Part shown: in pieces, positions 34,608 to 44,000 of the stretch
How the letters are laid out: every line of letters starts with the position of its first letter
How positions within the stretch are numbered: the stretch's first letter is position 1
NCBI RefSeq assembly: GCF_040719145.1
Contig: NZ_JBFDUZ010000001.1
Location: 62,001 to 126,000 of the forward strand
DNA from: Paenibacillus sp. JQZ6Y-1
Lineage (GTDB): Bacteria > Bacillota > Bacilli > Paenibacillales > Paenibacillaceae
Length of the DNA: 64,000 nucleotides
Direction: 5' to 3'
Notes under the pieces: model-generated
What the model saw: the letters and a program-made list of their open reading frames with translations, nothing else
The model's database searches: none
What the model was told of the DNA's origin: nothing
Translations under genes and position numbers: made by a program

Positions 34608-36137
34608 ATGTATCTAAAAATCAAATCCGTCGGTCCCCATGCTGGTATGATCTCGCATCTGCTAGCCAAAAATCCGTACAATCTGTACGACCGTCAGGAA
34701 AAAGGCGCGCGTGTACGTCTGCTTTATCCGGTATTTACAGAGCAGGAGCTGGAAGTGCTGTTATTCGCAACGCCCGATCCCATCGATCTGGTTAAGGGCA
34801 GTCCAGATAGCTATGACATTACGCAATATATTAACGACCGTGAGTTTGTTGTGAGTAGTTTGTTTTGCTCATATATTCGTCCGGCGCTCGGTACAGCGCT
34901 GAATGGCAAGCCAAAGGCAGAGTATGCGGAGTGGGTAGAGTATCGCTTCCCGCTGGACGTGAGTGTAGGGCCGGTAGCATCCAATTTGCCGGATGATGTA
35001 TTGTCGTCACTGTTTACAGCACTGGGATACGAGGTGGAGCTAGAACGTGGAGAGAGTGAGTATTCCTTTCAGCTGAAAACGCGCAGTACGATTCGAGTGA
35101 TTCATTTGCGCGGTGAAGGTACGATTCAGAACTTGCTACGGCAGCTGTTTATTTTGCTGCCCGTATTGGACGATTACAAGCATTACTATATTGGCGACGA
35201 GGAAGTGGAACGGCTACAACGATATGGCGAAGGCTGGTTGCCCAGTCACCCACAGCATCGCCTGATTGTGAAACGAGCTTTGCGTTTTATGCCGCTGATT
35301 CGTCAATACAGTGCATCGTTGCCGGAAGAAATGCAAGAACTGCTGGAATCATCGGAACAGGTCGCGAAAGACCAAGACGATCTCGCCACATCTGTCTATC
35401 CAGAGAATGTCGATACTCCCGATATGGCTGTATCGGATACTGCTTTAGCTGTAGATTCGGCAGCAACTGATACTAACCTAGCTTCAGAAGACGAAGCTGC
35501 TGTGGTGCATACCGTTCAAGCACCGCGTCTGAATGAACTGCGGTATCGGGCAGTCGTAGAGCAGGTTAGTCTATTGCCGCAGCGTCAGGTTATTGTCGAT
35601 TTTGGTGCGGGAGAGGGCAAACTGTCTGAGCGACTAGCACGAATCGATGAAGTGAAGCAGGTGTGGGCGGTGGAGCCGTCTGCCTATGCAGGCGTGCGAG
35701 CATTGGAGCGATTTGCCGATGTGCAGGCTTCGGGCGCAAGTACAGTGCCGCAGCTGGCGACCGGATCGTTATTTTACCGAGATGATCGCTGGCATGGTGC
35801 GGATGTGATGATTCTGTGTGAGGTGATTGAGCATATCGACGAGCCGCGCTTGCCAATGGTGATGCGTACGCTGCTGGACGAATATCGTCCACAGACACTG
35901 ATCATGACGACACCGAACCGTGAGTATAATGCAGTCTATGAAATGGAGCACGATGATATTCGCCATACGGATCACCGCTTTGAGTGGACACGTCAGCAAT
36001 TTGCAGACTTTTGCCAGCAATGGAGTACGTACGGTGGCTACGACATTCATATACATGGGATTGGCGAATTATCCGTAGAATATGGTCAACCGACACAAAT
36101 GGCGGTATTTCGCAAACAAGGAGGGAAGAACCAATGA
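34608..36137 (+). CDS. hen1: 3'-terminal RNA ribose 2'-O-methyltransferase Hen1
   Basis: Bacterial Hen1 methylates the 2'-OH at the 3' end of a cleaved RNA, in complex with Pnkp, so that the repaired junction resists recutting. The 509 residues comprise the bacterial-specific N-terminal domain that activates Pnkp ligase (about 1-240: YLKIKSVGPHAGMISHLLAK, WVEYRFPLDVSVGPVASNLP), a polar acidic linker (about 245-310), and a C-terminal SAM methyltransferase with VIVDFGAGEGKLSERLARI. Metal ligands follow as CEVIEHIDEPRLP and HDDIRHTDHRFEWTRQQF. GGGAGGAACAAGC precedes the ATG. The stop overlaps the pnkp start (ATGA). Confidence 0.92.
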   Translation: MYLKIKSVGPHAGMISHLLAKNPYNLYDRQEKGARVRLLYPVFTEQELEVLLFATPDPIDLVKGSPDSYDITQYINDREFVVSSLFCSYIRPALGTALNGKPKAEYAEWVEYRFPLDVSVGPVASNLPDDVLSSLFTALGYEVELERGESEYSFQLKTRSTIRVIHLRGEGTIQNLLRQLFILLPVLDDYKHYYIGDEEVERLQRYGEGWLPSHPQHRLIVKRALRFMPLIRQYSASLPEEMQELLESSEQVAKDQDDLATSVYPENVDTPDMAVSDTALAVDSAATDTNLASEDEAAVVHTVQAPRLNELRYRAVVEQVSLLPQRQVIVDFGAGEGKLSERLARIDEVKQVWAVEPSAYAGVRALERFADVQASGASTVPQLATGSLFYRDDRWHGADVMILCEVIEHIDEPRLPMVMRTLLDEYRPQTLIMTTPNREYNAVYEMEHDDIRHTDHRFEWTRQQFADFCQQWSTYGGYDIHIHGIGELSVEYGQPTQMAVFRKQGGKNQ

Positions 36138-38824
36138 CCGGCTATCGGGATGAACATAACCAAGAGCTAGCGAATCAACAACAAGGCTACAAACCAGATC
36201 AGCGATTACAGCAAGAGTCGCTTCATACGATTACATTGCCAACCGGCGCGATCGTGCTACTGATGGGACCATCCGGCAGTGGCAAAACGACATGGCTGGA
36301 ACAGCTGGTTGAGAATGGAACATTACTGTCCAGCGAAACGGTATCGTCGGACCGGTTCCGTCAGTTGGTCGGTGATACTGACCATATCGATTGGCGCCAG
36401 CATCCACGCGAGGAAGGTGATGTGCTGTATCAGCAGTATCGGTTAATCTCCGACCGTGCCTTTCGGGTGATGGAAGAAACCATTGCCGCACGCGCTCGAC
36501 TTAATCTGCTGACATGGGTGGATGCGACGCATCTGCATCCTGAGGATCGAGCGGTATATAGCCAGATCGCACGCCGTAATCATGTGCCGATCATCGTAAT
36601 CGCACTGGATGTGCCGGAAAAGGTATTGCTAGAGCGCGACCGTATGCGTCTGCATTCACGCGGACGACAGCGGATCAAGCAGCATGTTGGGGTATTTCGC
36701 CAAAATATCTACAAGCTGAAAAGCGAAGGCTTCGATGACGTGCATATTCTGAAGCCGCGTGATCTGGAACACGTACAGTTGGAGCGTATCGCTAACCCGC
36801 TGCTGCATCCGCTCGGACAGGGTGTGGATGTGATCGGTGATATTCACGGTTGTTACGAGGAAATGATGCAGCTGATTCACAAGCTCGGCTATGTCGCGGA
36901 TGAGCAGGGGATTTACCGTCATTCGGACGGACGGATGCTCGTATCCGTTGGCGATGTGATGAGCCGTGGTCCACGCTCGCTGGAAACGATGCAGTTCTGG
37001 CATCGCCAGCTAACAGCAGGTCAAGCGCTGATGGTTGATAGCAACCACGGCTGGAAAGTAGTGCGTTATCTAGAAGGACGCAACGTACAGATGAACCATG
37101 GTGATGAGCAATTGGTTGCCGAATTGGAGCAATATGGAGCTACACATGGACAGGAAGCGTTACAAGCATTACAAGACGATCTCCGTACGATGCTGCTGGC
37201 AGCACCGTCCCATCTCGTATTCACGCATAACGGAGTACGCCGTCTGGTCGTGACCCATGCTGGGATTCGAGATCATTATATCGGCAAGCAGTCCAAGCGT
37301 ATTTCCGATTACTGCCGATATGGCGAAACGGATGGACAAGATGATACCGGCAAGCCACAGCGTGCCGATTGGTTTGCCAACCATGAGTCTGGGGAATGGG
37401 TCGTATGGGGACATGATCCGCGCCTGCGTCCGACGATTGTGAATCGTACGGTCAATATTGATCAAGGCGCCGTATTTGGCGGGCAACTGACTGCGTATCG
37501 TTTTCCAGAGCAAAGCTTTGTTTCTGTAGACGCGCTGCATGATTATGCGCAGGATGCAGACAGTCCGTTGGAGCGTCAGCGTAAGCGCCGCTTTGCTGCG
37601 CCGAATCTGACACCGTTGATCAACGGGTATAGCGTGATGACCGACAGCTACGGAGAGATTGGCGTACGTAGTGAATATGTGAAAGCGGCGGTTGATACAG
37701 TTTCGCATTACACTGTACCGCTGGAAGAATTGGTGTATGTGCCACCAACGATGGCACCGCCAGCTGTCTCCGCGCTGGACGACTATCTTGAGCATCCAGC
37801 AGAAGCATTGGCATATTATCGTTCCCGCAATGTTGCGCGTATTGTTGCAGAGAAAAAGCATATGGGCAGCCGTGCGATTGTACTGCTGTTCCGCGATCAG
37901 CAAGCCGCCATTCCGTATATCGGACGTCCGCTTACTGGTCGGATCTATACGCGTACGGGGCGTGCCTTTTTCCAAGCGCAGCTTGAGCAGGAAGTATTGG
38001 AAAAGCTGCGCAGTGATTTGAAGCAGGCAGGATATTTTGAGCAATATGGGACAGACTTTGTGCTGCTAGATACCGAGATTGTGCCGTGGAACTTGAAGGC
38101 GCGCGAACTGATCTCATCGCAATATGCGCATGTGGCAGAAGCCGCTCTGCATGATCGTCATACCATTCTGGATACACTGCATACTGCGCAGCAACAGGGG
38201 CGCGATGTGACAGAGTGGATTGGAGAATGGACAGAGCGATTGGACAATGCACAGAGATTTGCACAGGCATTTCAGGCATATTGCTGGGATACTGACGGAA
38301 TGGATGGCATTCAGATTGCGCCATTTCATATATTAGCACATAGCACAGGCTCGTTGATGGATCGGGAGCATGTATGGCATATGCAGCATGCGGAGCAGCT
38401 GGCGCAATCTTCCTCTATGCTCATAGCTACGGAATATCGCGTAGTGGAGCTGGACGACGAACAAGCCGAGCAGCAATTGATTCAATGGTGGAGCGACATG
38501 ACAGAGCAAGGTCATGAAGGACTGGTTATCAAGCCAGAGTGTATGACAACGTATGACGGAGATCGTTTGGTTCAGCCAGCAATCAAGGTACGTGGACGGA
38601 AGTATTTGCATATCATTTATGGTATGGACTACTTACAGCCAAACAATCTGAAACGGTTAAAAGAGCGCAAAACACGTAAAAAGGAACGTCATGCGCTGAT
38701 GGAATTTGCGCTTAGTCTGGAATCGGTGGAGCGCTTTGTCCGTCAGGAGCCGCTAGAGCGGATGCACGAATGTGTGCTGGCTGCACTGTCGCTGGAAGCT
38801 GATGCGGTCGATCCACGATTGTAA
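36134..38824 (+). CDS. pnkp: Polynucleotide kinase-phosphatase (RNA end-healing and sealing enzyme)
   Basis: 896 residues with three catalytic modules: a 5' kinase with P-loop GPSGSGKTT (45-53); a metallophosphatase with GDIHGCYEEM (D236, H238), GDVMSRGPRS (D274, R278), DSNHGW (N304, H305); and an adenylyltransferase with EKKHMGSRA (nucleophile K575), EGLVIKPE and IKVRGRKYL. Together with Hen1 it restores 3'-OH/5'-P ends, adenylates and seals. The phosphatase motifs depart from the textbook form: GDxxDRG is GDVMSRG and GNH is SNH, though the metal-binding Asp, Asn and His remain. The ATG follows AAGGAGG by ten bases and overlaps hen1 by four. Confidence 0.92.
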   Translation: MTGYRDEHNQELANQQQGYKPDQRLQQESLHTITLPTGAIVLLMGPSGSGKTTWLEQLVENGTLLSSETVSSDRFRQLVGDTDHIDWRQHPREEGDVLYQQYRLISDRAFRVMEETIAARARLNLLTWVDATHLHPEDRAVYSQIARRNHVPIIVIALDVPEKVLLERDRMRLHSRGRQRIKQHVGVFRQNIYKLKSEGFDDVHILKPRDLEHVQLERIANPLLHPLGQGVDVIGDIHGCYEEMMQLIHKLGYVADEQGIYRHSDGRMLVSVGDVMSRGPRSLETMQFWHRQLTAGQALMVDSNHGWKVVRYLEGRNVQMNHGDEQLVAELEQYGATHGQEALQALQDDLRTMLLAAPSHLVFTHNGVRRLVVTHAGIRDHYIGKQSKRISDYCRYGETDGQDDTGKPQRADWFANHESGEWVVWGHDPRLRPTIVNRTVNIDQGAVFGGQLTAYRFPEQSFVSVDALHDYAQDADSPLERQRKRRFAAPNLTPLINGYSVMTDSYGEIGVRSEYVKAAVDTVSHYTVPLEELVYVPPTMAPPAVSALDDYLEHPAEALAYYRSRNVARIVAEKKHMGSRAIVLLFRDQQAAIPYIGRPLTGRIYTRTGRAFFQAQLEQEVLEKLRSDLKQAGYFEQYGTDFVLLDTEIVPWNLKARELISSQYAHVAEAALHDRHTILDTLHTAQQQGRDVTEWIGEWTERLDNAQRFAQAFQAYCWDTDGMDGIQIAPFHILAHSTGSLMDREHVWHMQHAEQLAQSSSMLIATEYRVVELDDEQAEQQLIQWWSDMTEQGHEGLVIKPECMTTYDGDRLVQPAIKVRGRKYLHIIYGMDYLQPNNLKRLKERKTRKKERHALMEFALSLESVERFVRQEPLERMHECVLAALSLEADAVDPRL

Positions 38825-38862
38825 TAGAAGAAAATAAATAGAACGAAAGTAGAGTGAACAAT

Positions 38863-40092
38863 ATGGCATTTCAAGTCATCGACGGCGTGCGTGTCTGGGG
38901 CGAACCAGACAGCAGTGCCGTCAGTCAAGCAATTACCTGTGCCAATCATGGCAATGTAGTGCAAACTCTGCTCATGGCGGATCATCATAAAGGATACAGT
39001 CAGCCGATTGGCGGCGTGGTGGCGTACAGCGGTCAAATCTCGCCATCCGGTGTTGGGTATGACATCGGCTGCGGCAACAAGGCGGTACGCACCAATCTGA
39101 TGGCGGCGGATATTATGCCACAGATCGGCAACATTATGGATCAAATCGCCAAGCAAATCACCTTTGGTGTGGGACGTGGCAATCGCAACCGTGTCGATCA
39201 CGAGCTGTTCGATGACCCTGATTGGAATGTATACGTTCAGGTCGCAGGCAAAAAAGGGCATGATGCGCTGAAAATGCTTGCTCGTGAGCAGCTTGGTACT
39301 GTCGGCAGCGGCAATCACTATGTCGATCTGTTTACCGAGCTGTCCACTGGGCGGTTGTGGATTGGCAACCATTTTGGTAGCCGTGGATTTGGGCATAAGA
39401 CGGCAAGCGGATTTTTGAATCTGGCGGCAGGACGGGGCTTTTTGGACAAAGCACCGGGCGAGCATATGGATCAAGCGCCAACGCTGTTCGATCTGGATCA
39501 GGAGCATGGCGAGCTGTACTACCGCGCGATGAAGCTGGCGGGACGGTACGCATACGCTGGACGCGACTATGTGATTGATGAAGTGTTGCGTCTGCTTGGT
39601 GCGACTGCCGATTTTGAGGTGCACAATCATCATAACTTTGCATGGAAAGAACAGCATGACGGGCAAGAAACGATTGTGGTGCGTAAAGGGGCAACCCCAT
39701 CCGCGCCAGGTCAGCTGGGCTTTATCGGCGGCAGTATGGGCGATATTTCGGTTATCGTGCGCGGCAAGGATAGTCTGGAAAACAAGCAGTCCTTTTACAG
39801 TACTGTACATGGCGCGGGTCGGGTCATGAGCCGTACACAGGCAGCAGGTAAAATGAACTGGAAAACCCGTACTCGTCATGGCGGCGAGATTACACGCGAG
39901 CAGATGAAGCAGGCGATTGCCGACTTTGGTGTGGAGCTACGCGGAGCGGATACGGATGAAAGCCCGTTTGTGTACCGCAAGCTGCAAACGGTACTAGATG
40001 CGCATCACGAAACGCTAGATGTACTGCATGTGCTGAAACCGATTGGTGTATGTATGGCGGGCGCGAATGAGTTTGATCCATATAAAGATTAG
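38863..40092 (+). CDS. rtcB: RNA-splicing ligase RtcB family protein
   Basis: RtcB joins RNA 2',3'-cyclic phosphate or 3'-phosphate ends to 5'-OH ends, with GTP and Mn2+. Motifs: VGYDIGCGNKAV (metal Asp and Cys), FGVGRGNRN, GTVGSGNHYVD, NHFGSRGFGHK, VHNHHNFAWKE, VVRKGATPSAPGQLGFI and the STVHGAGRVMSRTQA loop with the guanylated-His motif HGAGR. At about 410 residues it is of the shorter bacterial type. The ATG 38863 is preferred over GTG 38854 although both lack a strong site. It follows pnkp by about 40 bases, so it is probably co-transcribed. Together with Hen1 and Pnkp this gives two independent RNA sealing routes. Confidence 0.9.
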   Translation: MAFQVIDGVRVWGEPDSSAVSQAITCANHGNVVQTLLMADHHKGYSQPIGGVVAYSGQISPSGVGYDIGCGNKAVRTNLMAADIMPQIGNIMDQIAKQITFGVGRGNRNRVDHELFDDPDWNVYVQVAGKKGHDALKMLAREQLGTVGSGNHYVDLFTELSTGRLWIGNHFGSRGFGHKTASGFLNLAAGRGFLDKAPGEHMDQAPTLFDLDQEHGELYYRAMKLAGRYAYAGRDYVIDEVLRLLGATADFEVHNHHNFAWKEQHDGQETIVVRKGATPSAPGQLGFIGGSMGDISVIVRGKDSLENKQSFYSTVHGAGRVMSRTQAAGKMNWKTRTRHGGEITREQMKQAIADFGVELRGADTDESPFVYRKLQTVLDAHHETLDVLHVLKPIGVCMAGANEFDPYKD

Positions 40093-40201
40093 GCAAGATC
40101 GTATGTCAAAGGGAATCGATATAACGAAGAAAAGCAAAGCATGTAAACGATAGAACAATTAGCTGTATACATCATAGAGATAGCGAATACCATAGCTTAT
40201 A

Positions 40202-40245
40202 CTGACAAGAAGACCGCATGTAGATCATAGCGGTCTTCTTGTCAG
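40202..40245. repeat. 16-bp perfect inverted repeat after RNA-repair operon
   Basis: CTGACAAGAAGACCGC and its complement with a 12-base loop. It has no strong T-tract on either side, so it may be a weak terminator or mRNA 3' stabiliser. Confidence 0.55.
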
Positions 40246-40567
40246 TGGGGTGTTGGATTGGAAAAGAGCGTCTTTCAACAGCACGGAATGTTTGATCATA
40301 TAACAGTCTCTACTTCTATGATAAGGCTAGCATTTGCTGCAAATTGTATAATTTAAATCTTTTTACGAATAAAGTTATTATTTACATAGTAATTTAGATA
40401 ATAATTATCCATATATTTATTGGCTTCTAGGGAATTTGTATAATTGGGAACTTTTTTGAAAGTAAGTTTAAAAGAAATAAAAGATTTTATTAATGATCTT
40501 GCAAAATATTTAATATAATAAAGGGTGACTTTGTACTTAGATTAAATGTGATTTAATTCCATATTAT

Positions 40568-40593
40568 AACCTACTTAAGTAGGTTATTTTTTT
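40568..40593 (+). terminator. Palindrome and T-tract in AT-rich gap
   Basis: AACCTACTTAAGTAGGTT is a perfect 18-base palindrome followed by ATTTTTTT. Because it has no loop, its use as a terminator is uncertain. The gap 40093-40766 is otherwise empty and becomes very AT-rich from about 40320. Confidence 0.45.
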
Positions 40594-40766
40594 ATAAAAT
40601 CAATCCTTTATTCCTGATTTTGTAATATGAAACAAAATGATTTATTTAATTACAAATATCGACAGACTTTGACAAAAAAATTACATATAATAGATTTATT
40701 CGTTTTTAATAGTAATTTAATTGACGAATGTAAATTATTAAATTGAATAGAGAGGAGTTGAGAACA

Positions 40767-40997
40767 TTGAGAACAATTTATAAAGCGATAGTAAAAATGA
40801 GTTTTTGTTCTTTGCTTGTTGCTGGTTTGGTATTCTCACCGATAGCAACAGAAGCAGCTACAGCAAAAAGCTATCAATATGACAATAGTGGTCGCTTACA
40901 ATCAATCACACTATCTGGGTACAAAATTACATTTATCTATGATAAAAATGGTAATTTGTTAAAGCGTTCAGTAACTAAGACTACAGTAGCAAAATAA
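40767..40997 (+). CDS. Small secreted YD-repeat protein (76 aa)
   Basis: A signal peptide (FCSLLVAGLVFSPIATEA) followed by only about two RHS/YD repeat units: YQYDNSGRLQSI and FIYDKNGNLLKR. The family normally consists of proteins hundreds to thousands of residues long. The frame opens at TTG 40743; GAGAGGAG ending near 40757 favours TTG 40767. It is about 85 bases upstream of the giant RHS gene, on the same strand. It could be a mini chaperone-like or duplicated N-terminal fragment; function unknown. Confidence 0.65.
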   Translation: MRTIYKAIVKMSFCSLLVAGLVFSPIATEAATAKSYQYDNSGRLQSITLSGYKITFIYDKNGNLLKRSVTKTTVAK

Positions 40998-41083
40998 TGT
41001 TGTAATCAGCAGTACACAAAAAAAGTTTTAAAAAATAGTAAACCAAAAAAAGAATATATAGACAAAGGGGATTATTAAATCCA

Positions 41084-44000
41084 ATGAATAAAGCCTTACA
41101 AAAGATAATATTACTTCTGATGGTAGGAACGCTTGTTTTAACTTCGCTAACTAGTGTGTTTCTTCCATCTGCATTCGCTGCCGCAACGACTTCAAGATCA
41201 AAATCAGCTTCTAAGGCTATCCTTCCACCAGGTGTCACCTTGATTCCGGGAAATTATAAAGCGCCTGCGATACCGCCTGCTAAAGTCATCGAGTTTGACG
41301 AAGATACAGTTAATTATAATGTGTATGGAACTGCTCTCGAAAATGGCTTAGGTGCTCATTCTATGAGTATTATGGAAAATACAGAATCATTGGTTGAGGA
41401 TTCAATTCCAGCAGAAGAAAAACAACCGATTCCTTATGTAGCTAATTCTGCATTAACTACACAACAAGTCATTGACTTAATGGATGAAGGTGCTAATAAT
41501 TATGATCGGTATCAGATTCATTTACTCGCTTCTCAACAATCGATTGATCCGCTAGCAATTTGGGAACAAAAACAGAAAAGTGGTCTTTCTTGGAAAGAAT
41601 GGCTCGTTCAAAGTGGTCTTAAGCTTGCAGATCCTTCTTCTGTTTCCAAAGATGTCTATGGTATAGACCCCAATATAGAACTAGATTCAGCAACGACAAG
41701 TGTGCAGGACGATACCTACATAGTGGAACCTTTGTCAATGATGCGTTCGTTATCTGCTGAAGATAATCAGATTGAATTAGAGCAGCAGACTTTAGCTGGT
41801 TATCGTAACCTTATCAACCCGCAACAAATGAATCAAATTAAAAAAGAGCAATATTCTGATCGTCAAAAAACTAGCGAAACGATTGATCCTGCAACCGGAG
41901 CATTAACTTGGAAATTCAATGCGCTGAGTTACCCGGGTCGGGATGGGCTTGATATGGACTTAGGATTGATGTATCAATCTAGTCAAGCAAAAAGCTTTTT
42001 GTCTGCTAAAGGTATGTATTTAGTAGCCACTTATAGAGATAATCAACTAAAGTATGAATATCAAAATACAGCCAGATTTTTGTGGCAGACGTCCAACTAC
42101 TTAGTCGATCGATATCATCTAGGGAATGGGTGGTCCTTCCAGTTCCCGTCGGTGCAACAAGAAGAAGGCTCTATGTATTACCATAACGGTCAAGGCGCCT
42201 CATATCAGATTAAGTTTGACCAAAAAACAGGATTAGCCGTAGATACGAATATCGTAGATCCACCGAATAAACTGACCAAGTTTATGAAAGACAATGGTAG
42301 CTTTAGTAATGGACAGACTTCTTCGACTTTTTATATGCAATACCCGGATAAAAAACGAGAATATTTTAATAATAGTGGGAATATTATTGGAGTAGTGGAT
42401 CGGTATAATAATAAAATCACATATGAATATGGGGAAACCCCCAATCGTTATATCCAGATTACCGATACGGTAGGGCGTAAGCTTAAAATTGTCTATGAAA
42501 ATGCAGGGGTAGAAGGAACTATTACGGTCTATTCCATTACGCCTGATGGACAGCAACAAGCAGAAATTGTAATGAAAAACCAAGGACAATCGATTTCCTA
42601 TAAAGACCGTGGAAAATACGGGGACGAGAAAAAAGACGCAATTCGTGATGTAAATCCAGTACTGCAAAATATCTCGTATGTACATGATGATACTAATGGT
42701 CAACGGGAATATTTATGGTCGACCACATTTAACTACGATCCTCGTATAGACGAATTTAGTTATGCAGAAAAGAAATACATGACGAAAAGTGGATTCAATG
42801 CCTATTTCTTGCTCAACGAAATTAATTACCCGCGTTCTCAAACGTATTATGTGTATGAAGCGAAAACACGTAACTTAGGATCTGAGGGTATGATTGAAGA
42901 CTTCATTGTGAATCATCGCTCAGATGAACATAATAAAAAAGATGGTAGTCGGAAAACAAACTTGATCAATCAAGTAGAGTATACGTATAGCGGAGATTAC
43001 ACAGGCTATCCAAATAACAATCCAGATGCGATTCCAGCCGACTATACGTATTCCTCGCGTTCTTCGGTATTGGATGGAACCGGTGGGTACGCTACACGCA
43101 CTCGTGTTAGGTATAACAATCAAGCACAAAAAATGACTACCGATCAATCAACAGCGAATGGAGACCGCATATTAGAAACAGTGCAATCTTATCATCCCAT
43201 ATTCAAATTTATGCCTGTTAAAATAGAAAAAACACTTCAAGATACTTCAGGAGTAAATCTGTTATATACAGAGAACATCTATGATGATGTAGGGAATTTA
43301 AGAGAAACAACGATGCCGCTTACAGCATCTCAATTGGGAGATGCCAACTTTAAACGTACTCATACTACAAGTTATGCTTATGAACCACAGTATAATCAGG
43401 TGGCATTGGTTACGTCTTATCAGCAAGATAATGTAAATGCACCAATAACGGAACGATATAGATATACGAGTGATGGTCGTTTGAGTTCAAAAATAGATAC
43501 TGCCAATCAAGAAACAACGTATGTTTATGGAACAGTGTCGGGTATGGTTAATCAGGTAACAGAAGAACATCCTGTGAAGCCTGGAGTGAAAGCACGAACA
43601 GTTACTGAATATGGCGCTGAAACAAATTACGCTTTACCTTCTAAAGTAAGTACGTTCTTCCGTTCTGCCACAAATGGGAGTGAACTACAAAATAGTAAGT
43701 CTATGACGTACGATCCACGGACAGGTCTGGTACTTCAAGAGAAAGATGCTGAAGGAAAAGTAACGTCATATACATACGATCTATTAGATCGTATTATTGC
43801 TACTAAATTTCCTTCAGTTACTAATACAGATGGTGAAGTATACGATATAGTCGAAGGATACGAATACAGTGATGTATATATTGATCGACAAGATGGTAGT
43901 TCAGTTGTTAAGGGTCTAGCGGTAGACTCGTACAAAGATTATATACAACGTTCTACAGGGACAGTAACTACTTTAAATGAGAACAATGCTACTTACGATG

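Noticed and set aside
37169-38044. 291-codon minus-strand frame inside pnkp
   Set aside because: Pnkp has intact catalytic motifs along this whole region, so the opposite frame is a shadow.
40669-40691. TTGACA and TATAAT upstream of the small YD-repeat gene
   Set aside because: They are only 11 bases apart, too short for a promoter.
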